Assembly: GCA_038136035.1 (NCBI GenBank)
Contig: JAYPYV010000008.1
Coordinates: forward strand, 22,078-86,077
DNA length: 64,000 bases
Direction of reading: 5' to 3'
From: UBA9926 sp023261215
GTDB lineage: Bacteria; Pseudomonadota; Gammaproteobacteria; Pseudomonadales; Azotimanducaceae
The notes under the pieces were generated by a model. The model was not told where the DNA came from, did not search any database, and saw nothing but the letters and a program-made list of their open reading frames with translations. Both the position numbers and the translations under genes were made by a program. The first letter of the stretch is position 1; the number at the start of each line of letters is the position of its first letter. This document shows positions 33,150 through 41,956 of the stretch, piece by piece.

Positions 33150-33314
33150 GGGCTTTCCAGAAGGCGGATACGCCGTGTTCCTAATGACGCGTTGACGCTT
33201 TTGGTCGTCCACCGATCATCTTCATGCATTCGGGCGCTAGGCCTACGCGATTCTCTGCTGACGGCAACCCTCGAGCACGCCCCAAAGGTTCCGCAAAGAC
33301 ATGCGCGGTTAGGT

Positions 33315-34718
33315 CTACTTTTGTGCTGACGCACCCTCGGCCGACAGCAGCCAGGTCATTGCAAGCGCGCTTAACGCCCGCACGCCAGAGGGCAACGCAC
33401 GATCATTCACAAAAAAATAGGGCGAATGATTCGCACCGATGGTTCGATCATCCCCCTCATCAGGCAACACACCCAAACCGAAAAAGAGGCCTGGCGTTTC
33501 ATAGGCAAAGTAGGAGAAATCCTCTGCGCCAAGAATGGGATTCACCACATTGGCTCGCCCCTCGGACGCCCAATCCAGCACCGGAGCCATTTCACGGGTG
33601 AGCTGCGGGTCGTTGAAGGTGACTGGATAACCCAGATCAATCATCACATCGGCTTTGGCATTCATGGTGGCTGCCGCGTGGGTGGCGGTGTTCCTAATCA
33701 ACTCATGCACTTTATTCCGCATGCCCGGATCGAGGGTTCGAATCGTCCCCGTCATTGAAACCTTTTCGGGAATGATGTTATTCCGGTTACCCCCATCGAT
33801 CGTTCCGATCGTGACGACCGCTGGCGCGGTGGTGATATCCAATTGCCGGCTCACCACGGTTTGCAAGCTGGTAATCACCTGAGCCGAAGCCGTGATGGGA
33901 TCAATGCCCGCCCAGGGCATCGATCCATGCGTTTGCACGCCTTGCACGTCAATCTCCAGATAGTCGGCCGCAGCCATAAACCCGTTGGGCCGATACATGA
34001 TGCTCCCGGTTTCTCCTGGGAAGACATGCAAACCAAATACCGCCCCGGGTTTCGCTCCCGCCGCAAAGAGCCCCTCCTTCAACATCAACTCGGCACCCCC
34101 CTCTTCACCGGGTGGCGCGCCCTCCTCTGCGGGCTGGAAGATAAACATGACCTCGCCAGGAATTTCCGCCCTCATGCTCGCCAGTACTCGCGCCACCCCA
34201 ATCAAGATCGCCATATGTGCGTCGTGCCCACACGCATGCATCACGCCCGCTGGTTGATCGTTCCAAGTTGTGGTGACCTTTGAGGCAAAGGGCAAGCCCG
34301 TTTTCTCCGTCACGGGCAGTCCATCCATATCAGCACGGAGCGCCACACGCTTACCTGGCAGCCCTCCGCGGAGGATGCCCACCACGCCAGTGTGCGCAAC
34401 GCCTTCACGCACTTCATCGAATCCCAGTGCGGTCAGCTCGTCCTTGACCCTCTGTGCCGTATTGAACTCGCGATTGCCAAGCTCTGGATGCTCGTGAAAC
34501 CAGTGCCTCAGCTCAATGATCCCTGGCATCTGCGCGTCGGCTGCCGCCGAAATTTTCGTCAAGAACGCAGCCTCTTCGGCATGGCTTGAGAAGGTCGCGG
34601 CACCCCAACCAAGAAGAAAACCAAGGACAAGAAAGGGCTTTACACGTCGCCCAATCCATCGAGCTGTGCAAGGGCGCTTGGGTTCACTCTCAGCCAGGGT
34701 CGTGATTTTGCTCAACAT
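33315..34718 (-). CDS. M20 family amidohydrolase (aminoacylase/IAA-amino acid hydrolase-like), secreted
   Basis: A 467-residue metallopeptidase-fold enzyme with an N-terminal signal peptide (hydrophobic core about 28-42, FLVLGFLLGWGAATF). Metal ligands are visible in the family pattern: MHACGHDAHM, FQPAEEGAPPGEEGG and FGLHVFPGETG. LRADMDGLPVTEKTGLPFAS is the conserved early block. Family members remove acyl or aromatic groups from amino acids in the cytoplasm or periplasm. Here the signal places it outside the cytoplasm, matching the secreted penicillin-acylase homologue in a scavenging role. GAGGA upstream suits the ATG at 34718. Confidence 0.9.
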   Translation of the reverse strand: MLSKITTLAESEPKRPCTARWIGRRVKPFLVLGFLLGWGAATFSSHAEEAAFLTKISAAADAQMPGIIELRHWFHEHPELGNREFNTAQRVKDELTALGFDEVREGVAHTGVVGILRGGLPGKRVALRADMDGLPVTEKTGLPFASKVTTTWNDQPAGVMHACGHDAHMAILIGVARVLASMRAEIPGEVMFIFQPAEEGAPPGEEGGAELMLKEGLFAAGAKPGAVFGLHVFPGETGSIMYRPNGFMAAADYLEIDVQGVQTHGSMPWAGIDPITASAQVITSLQTVVSRQLDITTAPAVVTIGTIDGGNRNNIIPEKVSMTGTIRTLDPGMRNKVHELIRNTATHAAATMNAKADVMIDLGYPVTFNDPQLTREMAPVLDWASEGRANVVNPILGAEDFSYFAYETPGLFFGLGVLPDEGDDRTIGANHSPYFFVNDRALPSGVRALSALAMTWLLSAEGASAQK

Positions 34719-34949
34719 CCTAAATTCCTCTTGCTCATTGGTTTATTCGTCAGTACCGCAAGGTCCGCTTCTTCCGTCGGCACAAGGCCATCCGTTCCGA
34801 GGGCCGGCAAAGGCGTGCGCTCAGCCGAGCCAGCCTCCATTCAGCTGAGCGCTCGAACATCTCGCGGCGGCCGACCTTTCATCTCCATGACTCAGTTCGT
34901 GACTGTACTCGTGCCGTCGACAGGCGTTGCCGCCATTGCACCATGATCG

Positions 34950-36113
34950 CTAGCGCTTTAGCCAGTGCCAAGGCGGCGTGGTATCCAGGCCTGCGTCTTG
35001 CCAACAGGTTTCACCGTCACGTTTAACGAGCCCGAGATGTTGACAATCAGACCCATCAAGCAGCGCCCGAATCAAGGTATCGGCATGTGAAATCACCCAA
35101 ACTTGGGTTCGTTCAGCGGCAAGGGTCAGAAGCCGCGCCAAGGGTGTTAGTAGCTGCGGATGTAGACTGTTTTCTGGTTCATTCAACACCATCAGCCCAG
35201 GCGACCGAGGCGACAACAATGCGGCAATCCAGAGGAGATAACGAAGCGTGCCATCAGACAATTCAGACAGTGTGAGCGGCCGCAGCAAGCCTTTTTGGTG
35301 AAAAAGTAATTCAAAGGAGCCTTGGCTTTTTCGGATCTCAACGCTCGCCCCTGGGAACGCATCATCAAGGCAGGCCGCTAGCTGTTCATCGTCACCTATT
35401 TCAACAATGGTTTGCCAGGCTGCAGCCAGATCGCGCCCGTCATGACTCAGCACGGGCGTTCGGGTGGCCACCTGCGGTTTTCTTACCGGCGCCTCTCGAT
35501 CGGTTCGAAATTGGTCATAAAAGCGCCAACTGCGAATCCACTCCCTCAAATGCAGTGCCTCTGGCAGCCGGGCAGGATCGCCAAAATGACTCAGCACGCT
35601 CTCATAACTCGGGAGCGTCTGCTCAAGACTGCGCCACTTGCCGGCATCATCTCTGGCGCGAAGGCCCGGTCCCTGCCGCTCGATTAAGGCGCGCCGAGGC
35701 TCAAAGTAGTCTCCGTAAAAGATACTCTCTCGCTTGATTTCAGGATCTAAACCAAATTGGGTTCTCGGGACCGGCTCCGGCAACCCAAAGTCGAGCAGAT
35801 ACCCGCCTTCCTGGGCCGCAAATCCAAGTTGTAACGAAATGCTCGACTGCCGGGGTCCGCCCTGGATTGGCGCGCCATCGGCTGCCGCCTTTGAGCGACG
35901 CTCGGGGCCTGCCCAGAGGCACGAATCGAGCCCGCCCTCCTCGACCAAGGACAATACGGCGCGTCCGGTTGCTGTGTCCGCCAGAAGCCTGAGGGCTCGA
36001 TAGAGATTTGACTTGCCTGCACCATTCGCGCCGGTGACCAAATTCAGCGCAGAGAGCGGCACCACCAATTCTCTGATTGACCGATAGTTTTTAATGGCAA
36101 CTGTGGTGAGCAT
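34950..36113 (-). CDS. AAA family ATPase, COG4637/RecF-like
   Basis: A 387-residue ATPase of the SMC/RecF type without a long coiled coil. Walker A is GANGAGKSN (28-36) after IKNYRSIRELVVPLSALNLV. The signature-like loop is TLSELSDGTLRYLLWIAALL, and Walker B reads GLMVLNEPENSLHPQLL, where the first acidic residue is Asn, as I recall for this family. An H-loop candidate is VWVISHADTL. Free-standing members have no settled role; relatives are found in defence modules (OLD or RloC-type). No nuclease or toxin gene is next to it, so a defence role is not supported here. Confidence 0.88.
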   Translation of the reverse strand: MLTTVAIKNYRSIRELVVPLSALNLVTGANGAGKSNLYRALRLLADTATGRAVLSLVEEGGLDSCLWAGPERRSKAAADGAPIQGGPRQSSISLQLGFAAQEGGYLLDFGLPEPVPRTQFGLDPEIKRESIFYGDYFEPRRALIERQGPGLRARDDAGKWRSLEQTLPSYESVLSHFGDPARLPEALHLREWIRSWRFYDQFRTDREAPVRKPQVATRTPVLSHDGRDLAAAWQTIVEIGDDEQLAACLDDAFPGASVEIRKSQGSFELLFHQKGLLRPLTLSELSDGTLRYLLWIAALLSPRSPGLMVLNEPENSLHPQLLTPLARLLTLAAERTQVWVISHADTLIRALLDGSDCQHLGLVKRDGETCWQDAGLDTTPPWHWLKR

Positions 36114-36252
36114 TGCTCGACCTCAACCCAAACCCGTTCAAATGAAGCCCAGTGATACGAATCTCTTCCCTTTAGCTAGAGGCGTCACGAGCCCAAAGGC
36201 GAAGAAAACCTCAGTGTTCTAACCGATTTAGCCCCCATCGGGCCAATCCGCG

Positions 36253-37422
36253 TCAGAGCTGAGCCGTATCGGTTGCGTCGCTGATTCTTGCCGCCCCAGC
36301 CAAACGCAGCAACTCCGGACTCACCATACGATGCTGCGTGGCTGCGTGAATATCTCGAAAGAGCTTTTGCAGAAGACAGTCGCCCTGCAGGGCAGTCCCT
36401 CCAGCAGCGTGATAAAGGAGATCTACCGCTTGAGCACTCAACTTGGTGGCTTGTGATGCGGCGAGGCGGAGCTGCCGCTTATCCTCCACAGTCACTCGCT
36501 CAGCGTCGACGACTTTTTGCCAGACCACCGCAACTTTGCCAAATAAATAGGTGTGCGCTGCCTCTACCATGGATTCCGCCTCACCGAACGTAAGCTGTGT
36601 GATCGCGGATTGGCTCAGGGTACTGGATCCCCCTGTGGGCGTTTTCTTGCTCGCCAACTCATGGAACTCATCCACTGCGCGTCGCGCAATGCCGAGTGGC
36701 ACCATCGCCACCGCCGACGCAAAGTACCCAAAAAACGGAAATCGGAAGAGCGGCCGATCAATCTGGCGCCTCGAAACACCCAGTACAGTCCATCGGCCCT
36801 CAGGAACAAACGCATCCTTGACTTCAAAGTCGACGCTGCCTGTGCCCCTCAGCCCCGAGGGATTCCAATTGTCGAGCAAGTTCACTTGATCCCGCTCGAA
36901 GAAGACCACATGGACCTTGGGCGCGCCGTTGTCGTGTCGCAGAATTTCGCCATCCTGTTCGACCAGTGTTCCACCGCAGACCCAATCGCAGTGGTGGGAA
37001 CCTGAACCCCAGGCCCATCGCCCAGAGACCCGGAGCCCGCCGTCTACCACGATCGCCTGGCCCGAAGGCGCAGCTGCTCCAGCCGTGATGCCACCAAAAG
37101 GCCCAGAGCGAGACCCTTGACCGTAGATGGCTTTCCCCCAATCAGGCGATAAGAACGAACCAAGATGGGCCGTCGTCGCAAAAATCATGCTGCACCATCC
37201 CACCGCACTTTCTTGATAGGCAATTTCTTCGATCACCTTAAGGCTGTCCGCGGCGTCGAGTTCGAGTCCGCCATAATCTTTGGCGACCGTCATGGCAAAG
37301 ATGCCTTGCGAATGCAGTCGATCAACCAGTGATGAGGGTGTGCGACAGTCCCTTTCTGCCTGTTCACTGACCGCTTGTATTGTCGAGGAAAGCGCTTTGA
37401 CTGATTCAAGGACCGCAGACAT
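36253..37422 (-). CDS. Acyl-CoA dehydrogenase-fold flavin monooxygenase (group D, HpaH/DszC/IacA-like)
   Basis: A 389-residue flavoprotein with the acyl-CoA dehydrogenase fold but monooxygenase features. YGGLELDAADSLKVIEEIAY, GWCSMIFATTAHLGSF, VSGRWAWGSGSHHCDWVCGG and the ending AGGTALQGDCLLQKLFRDIH are typical of indole-3-acetate, dibenzothiophene or phenol monooxygenase components rather than acyl-CoA dehydrogenases. Such enzymes take reduced flavin from a separate reductase, which is not adjacent. A CGAGGG ribosome site precedes the ATG. Aromatic or heteroaromatic hydroxylation is likely; the substrate is unknown. Confidence 0.88.
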   Translation of the reverse strand: MSAVLESVKALSSTIQAVSEQAERDCRTPSSLVDRLHSQGIFAMTVAKDYGGLELDAADSLKVIEEIAYQESAVGWCSMIFATTAHLGSFLSPDWGKAIYGQGSRSGPFGGITAGAAAPSGQAIVVDGGLRVSGRWAWGSGSHHCDWVCGGTLVEQDGEILRHDNGAPKVHVVFFERDQVNLLDNWNPSGLRGTGSVDFEVKDAFVPEGRWTVLGVSRRQIDRPLFRFPFFGYFASAVAMVPLGIARRAVDEFHELASKKTPTGGSSTLSQSAITQLTFGEAESMVEAAHTYLFGKVAVVWQKVVDAERVTVEDKRQLRLAASQATKLSAQAVDLLYHAAGGTALQGDCLLQKLFRDIHAATQHRMVSPELLRLAGAARISDATDTAQL

Positions 37423-37731
37423 GAAAACCCTCGTTTTTTAATCGGTTCAGTGGTTACAAGATTGATCCTACCAGATGGCGCTACCTGCGCGTGCCTTGCG
37501 AACCACACCCAAGCCCAAGGCGGTTAGGACCGTGTCTTTCATTCATGTGCCATGCTCTGTATCCAGCAAGCGGTCACTGAGTCATCGCGACTTTTGACCA
37601 AACGCGAATGACATTCGCCAAAGGGCGCGCTCACTGAGAGAACTGAATGAGAGCCAAAAGTACAGGGCGCTGAGCCCCGCCAGTGCCGGCAAAGACGGGC
37701 TATCTAGGACCCCACCAAGTCATGGCGCGAC
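37423..37731. other. Intergenic region with no recognised gene
   Basis: 309 bases between two minus-strand genes. No frame, RNA or terminator could be supported. It should contain the promoter of the flavin monooxygenase gene. Confidence 0.45.
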
Positions 37732-38613
37732 CTAGCGCTCTGAATCCAATCGACGAAGCACTGGCGCTTCCCCTGTGCTGCCCTTCGTCACACCGGCCAC
37801 CTTGGCATCTCGCCCTGAGGTGTTCGGAAATCGTTTGGATAATTCGGGCCCTGCGGCCGACAACCCGCCATCAACGATTAAGTGTTCACCCGTGACGAAT
37901 CGAGCATCGTCCGAGGCCAAGAAGAGCGCCGCGCCCGCAATATGCTCACCCTCTCCACACTCAGGCCAAGGCTGCGCCCTCGAAAACGATGATCTCAATG
38001 CATCCACTCGATCTGCTCGCACTGCAGCCAGCGGTGTTGCAATAAACCCAGGGCAAATCGCGTTAACCCTAATTAAATGGGGTGCGAGCTCGACGGCGCT
38101 CGACTTGGTCATACTGATGACCGCTGATTTTGCAGCAGAATAAATCAGCGGCCCACCGTCGCCACTCAGTCCTGCAATCGAGGCGGTATTGATAATGGCG
38201 CCCCCACGCCCCTGCTCGATCATCACCCGCGCGGCATGCTTGATTCCAAGAAAGACGCCTTTAGCTAGGACGTCCATCGTGTAGTCCCAACTCTCTGTGG
38301 TGGTTTCCGTTAATGGACCAATCGCGCCACCCACACCAGCGTTGTTGAACATGATATCGAGCCCGCCAAATCTCGACTGTGTCACCGACACCATGCGCTC
38401 GATGTCTGATTCATTGGCGACATCCGTTTTTTGGAAGATGACCTGATCTGCGAAGCCCAGCTGGCCCAATGCTTCGATCGCCGCTTCACCCGTGGCTTCG
38501 TTATAGTCGGCAACCACCACATTCGCGCCTTCTTTTAGAAATCGCTCCACCGACGCGAGACCCATGCCGCTTGCCCCGCCTGTGATCACTGCAATTTGAC
38601 CTTGTAACCGCAT
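37732..38613 (-). CDS. Short-chain dehydrogenase/reductase (SDR)
   Basis: A 293-residue classical SDR. The nucleotide motif is TGGASGMG (11-18), followed by NNAG (90-93), and the catalytic set Ser145, Tyr158 and Lys162 in NTASIAGLSGDGGPLIYSAA and AKSAV. Asp36 after the second strand suggests NAD rather than NADP. C-terminal to the usual fold (ending in VDGGLSAAGPE) is an extension of about 35 basic/polar residues (SKRFPNTSGRDAKVAG onward), unusual for the family. Reaction unknown. GGTGGAG lies just before the start. Confidence 0.92.
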   Translation of the reverse strand: MRLQGQIAVITGGASGMGLASVERFLKEGANVVVADYNEATGEAAIEALGQLGFADQVIFQKTDVANESDIERMVSVTQSRFGGLDIMFNNAGVGGAIGPLTETTTESWDYTMDVLAKGVFLGIKHAARVMIEQGRGGAIINTASIAGLSGDGGPLIYSAAKSAVISMTKSSAVELAPHLIRVNAICPGFIATPLAAVRADRVDALRSSFSRAQPWPECGEGEHIAGAALFLASDDARFVTGEHLIVDGGLSAAGPELSKRFPNTSGRDAKVAGVTKGSTGEAPVLRRLDSER

Positions 38614-38899
38614 CGCTCCACCACCTCTTGCTCAGGGGCTACGACCATCCAACGCGAGGCTGGCTTTGTCAATCTCTGACAAGCGGCTTGCCGACGCTGT
38701 TGCCCAAAGGGTTCCTATGACCATGACAAATTGAATAACCAGGATTCGCTCATTCCGAGCGAGGTTGAGGCAGCCCCTCGGGTTCAACGCGGATGCCTGA
38801 AGCGGCCAGTTGGCCTTGCCTGGTTCGCTAGCGCGCTTAGGTGAAGGCGCTGCACAAACGGTGCGGACGTCTACCGATCAATCATGACCGAGCCCCCCT

Positions 38900-41800
38900 T
38901 TAGGCCGTGCGATTCACCCAGAGCTTCGACGCAAGCCAAGCTTTCGCGCTCAAAGTGCGACGTTTCAGGCCATCGAGCAGGACATAGATCACAGGCAGCA
39001 CGACTAACGTCGTGATGGTGGACACGGCGAGCCCACCGATAATGGCTCTCGCCATGGGCGCGTAACTCGGGCCCATCCCCCCGACCCGGGCTTCTCCAAG
39101 CGCAAGCGGCAACATGCCCGCGATGGTGGTGCACGTGGTCATAAAAATCGGTCTCAGCCGATGCTGGACGCTGTTCGTGATCGCGTCTTGTCGGGACATC
39201 CCCTCCTCACGCAGCTGAATAATGCGACTCAGCAACACGATGCCATTGTTGACCACAATGCCGGCGAGCAAGAGCATCCCCGTGAGCGTCATCGAGGTCA
39301 GCGGCGTTTGCCAGACCCAAAGCGTCCAAAAGACACCCACCACGCTGAAGGCGATCGCCATAACAATCGAGATGGGGTGCAGCAGGGACTCAAAGAGCGC
39401 CGCGAGCAGCATATAAATCAACAAAATGGCAAAGATGGTGTTGATCACCATCTCTTGAAACGTCTCCATGTCCTGCTCGAAACCCTTTCCCATGCTCCAG
39501 CGATAACCCGGCGGCAAGACAAAAGACTCCATCGTGGCTTCGACGGCAAGTTTGGCGTCTTCCGGCGTCATGCCATCGAGATCGAACTCAACCTGAAGCT
39601 GAGTCTCTCGATTCTCTCGTCGAATCACCCGCAGTGATGAGTGACGTTCAAGGTCGGCCACGGTCTTTAATAAGACGGCTTCGCCACCCACCATCGCGAC
39701 TGGGAGATTCTGCAGCGCATTCAAGTCGTACTCTTTTCGGCCATCAAGACCCAACCAAAGATCGAATTCCCTTTGCGCGGTGACGAAGCCTCGGTTCAGT
39801 TGCGTACCGAAGGCAGCATTGACGGCCTGCCCGACCTGCGCAGCCGTGAGCCCGTAGGTGGCTAACCGCTCTGGCAGCACTCGGATCAAGACCTCCTCCC
39901 GGCTTGACTCAGCGTTACTCCTCACGTTAACGAGACCCTCCGTCTGCTCCAACACCTCGATAAGGGCTTCTGCCTTCTGGATAAGCACATCGGTGGATCG
40001 GCCAATCAACCGCACCGATAGGGGGTTACTGCCGCCACCAAAGCCTCGATGACGGCCACCAAAACGCGGCCTGATCTCTGGCACCTGAGGGAGACTCTGT
40101 TCAATTTCTCGTTCGATGAGCTTCGGCGACTTTTTGCTGTCTTCTCTCAGGACAATCGTCGTTCGACCTCGGTCCAAGTTATAGCTGCTGAAAATGGACT
40201 CAATTTCAAACGCATCGGCATTCTGAAGCAGATAGCTCTCGATCTGATCGATATAGCCTTCAATGTATTCGATATCCATCGAACCCCTGACATAGTAGCC
40301 GAGCTCCAATCTCGGTGACTCCGCATCAGGATTCATATTGACCTCGAGCTTCTTGTAAACCCACAGGCTGCTGGCGAACGCGGCCATAGACATCAATAGA
40401 ACGATCCACTTATAGCGCAAGGCCCAACGTGTCACACGCAACGATACTGCGCCCAGACGCTGCCAACTTTGACTGTCGCGTGTTTTTGACACCGGCAACC
40501 GGGCCACCACGGTCGGCACCAGTGTCTGAGCAATGAGTAGTGATGCGAGCAAAGACACGACTAAAGGAATCGCGAGGTTTTGCTGGATGATGGCCACCTG
40601 CTGGATATCCGTCATGAAGCTCGGTACGAAGACGATCACTGTGGTCAGAGTCCCGGCAGTGATCGCAAGTCCCACATCACGAATCCCGAGCGACGCCGCT
40701 TCATAGCCGTTTGGAGTCTGGATGCGCCGGTAATCAATCGCCTCACTTGAGACCACGCTGTTATCCACCAACAGACCGATGGCCAGCATCAGGCCGACCA
40801 AAGAGAGAATGTTGAGACTCATATCCGAAAAGAACATCACCCCAAGCGTGACGCAGAGCGACAGCGGCACGGTTGCCGCGATCAGCAAACTCCGGCGCCA
40901 ACTCCTTAAAAACAAAAACAGCGTGGCAAGCGACAAGAGTGCGCCAAGTGAGCCACTCACGGCCAAATCAGTGAGCGCCGTGATCACCACGTTGGCCGCA
41001 CTGTCCATGGGCGTAAAGACCATCTCAGCGTAATCCTTAGACTGCTGCACGGAGGCAATCTCCGCCTCGACGCGACCCGCCACATCCACGAGATTGGCTT
41101 CCGGTTTCTTAAACACCGACAGCCCCAACGAGGCTTCACCGTTCACCCGTCGACGTTCTGTACGCTCCTCAGGCACATAACGCACTTCGGCGAAATCCCT
41201 CAGCTTCAGTCCGCCTCGCCCAAAACTGAGTTGCTCGATGTCTTCGAGCGACTGATATTGCCCCATGGGTCGCACGCGCATCGTTTGCAGTGCGCTATCG
41301 ACTTCACCGCCAGACAAAAAGAAGTTTTCTGCTTGCAGACGACTTCGGACATCAACAACTTGAAGACCCAAACTTTCGAGACGGGCTCGATCAAGCGCCA
41401 CCTCCAAATAGTTCTGTTCGATACCGAATATCTCGACTGAATTCACCCCCGGCAGTCGCTCAAGTCGCATCTTCAAGCCTTGATCGAGAAGGGTATAGGC
41501 GCCCCACTCATCCAACGTGGGCGCCGTGATCATCATGCTGAGGATGGGAGAATCATTCGGGTCCCGCTGATGAAGATCGATGTAGCGAACGGCATCCGGC
41601 AATCGATGCCTGACATTATCGATCAGCTCTTTTGCCTCGTTGCCTTTACCGGCAATGTCCCTCGAATTGTCGAGAAGCAAGCTGATCCAAAGGAAATTCT
41701 GATAACTGCTACTGTTAATTTCATCAATGCCTTCCAGCAGCAACAACACTTCTTCAATCGGGCGTGCTAGGTTTTCTTCCACCTCCTGCGGCGTCGCGTT

Positions 41801-41956
41801 GGGGTATGCGATTCGGATGCCTACGAAAGGAATTTCGATTTCCGGAAATTGTTCGAGCGGGAGCCGGACACCTGCAAACATGCCCATTATCGCCAGACCT
41901 AAAAACATCATGACCACGGTGACCGGTCGTCTGACTGAAAGCCCAGCGAGATTCAT
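38900..41956 (-). CDS. RND efflux transporter permease, second of a tandem pair
   Basis: A 1018-residue inner-membrane proton-driven pump of the AcrB superfamily with 12 transmembrane helices and two large periplasmic loops. The N-terminal LAGLSVRRPVTVVMMFLGLA and the block IAYPNATPQEVEENLARPIE are standard. In helix 4 the proton-relay segment reads GLLVDNSVVSSEAID, with one Asp where AcrB has two. It overlaps the upstream RND gene by 4 bases and completes an adaptor-RND-RND operon. Two different RND subunits may form one mixed trimer, as in MdtBC. No outer-membrane channel gene is adjacent, so a TolC-like protein encoded elsewhere would be needed. Confidence 0.94.
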   Translation of the reverse strand: MNLAGLSVRRPVTVVMMFLGLAIMGMFAGVRLPLEQFPEIEIPFVGIRIAYPNATPQEVEENLARPIEEVLLLLEGIDEINSSSYQNFLWISLLLDNSRDIAGKGNEAKELIDNVRHRLPDAVRYIDLHQRDPNDSPILSMMITAPTLDEWGAYTLLDQGLKMRLERLPGVNSVEIFGIEQNYLEVALDRARLESLGLQVVDVRSRLQAENFFLSGGEVDSALQTMRVRPMGQYQSLEDIEQLSFGRGGLKLRDFAEVRYVPEERTERRRVNGEASLGLSVFKKPEANLVDVAGRVEAEIASVQQSKDYAEMVFTPMDSAANVVITALTDLAVSGSLGALLSLATLFLFLRSWRRSLLIAATVPLSLCVTLGVMFFSDMSLNILSLVGLMLAIGLLVDNSVVSSEAIDYRRIQTPNGYEAASLGIRDVGLAITAGTLTTVIVFVPSFMTDIQQVAIIQQNLAIPLVVSLLASLLIAQTLVPTVVARLPVSKTRDSQSWQRLGAVSLRVTRWALRYKWIVLLMSMAAFASSLWVYKKLEVNMNPDAESPRLELGYYVRGSMDIEYIEGYIDQIESYLLQNADAFEIESIFSSYNLDRGRTTIVLREDSKKSPKLIEREIEQSLPQVPEIRPRFGGRHRGFGGGSNPLSVRLIGRSTDVLIQKAEALIEVLEQTEGLVNVRSNAESSREEVLIRVLPERLATYGLTAAQVGQAVNAAFGTQLNRGFVTAQREFDLWLGLDGRKEYDLNALQNLPVAMVGGEAVLLKTVADLERHSSLRVIRRENRETQLQVEFDLDGMTPEDAKLAVEATMESFVLPPGYRWSMGKGFEQDMETFQEMVINTIFAILLIYMLLAALFESLLHPISIVMAIAFSVVGVFWTLWVWQTPLTSMTLTGMLLLAGIVVNNGIVLLSRIIQLREEGMSRQDAITNSVQHRLRPIFMTTCTTIAGMLPLALGEARVGGMGPSYAPMARAIIGGLAVSTITTLVVLPVIYVLLDGLKRRTLSAKAWLASKLWVNRTA

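Larger units (their letters stand above)
32931..33314. other. Intergenic region holding an 11-bp tandem repeat and an assembly gap
   Basis: About 384 bases between the start of the Fes-like esterase gene and the end of the M20 gene. It contains the repeat array (32978-33149) and 100 N. The rest, 33150-33314, shows no gene or terminator. The frames drawn across the array are products of the repeat period and the N run. Confidence 0.7.

Noticed and set aside
32921..33334. Minus-strand frames with repeated ANQWRISGESV units
   Set aside because: They are read out of the 11-bp repeat and the N run; an 11-bp unit gives an 11-residue period in any open frame, with no ribosome site or conserved domain.
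34950..36113. AAA ATPase considered as part of a defence system (OLD/Gabija-like)
   Set aside because: No TOPRIM, nuclease or helicase domain is fused or adjacent, and neighbours are metabolic genes.
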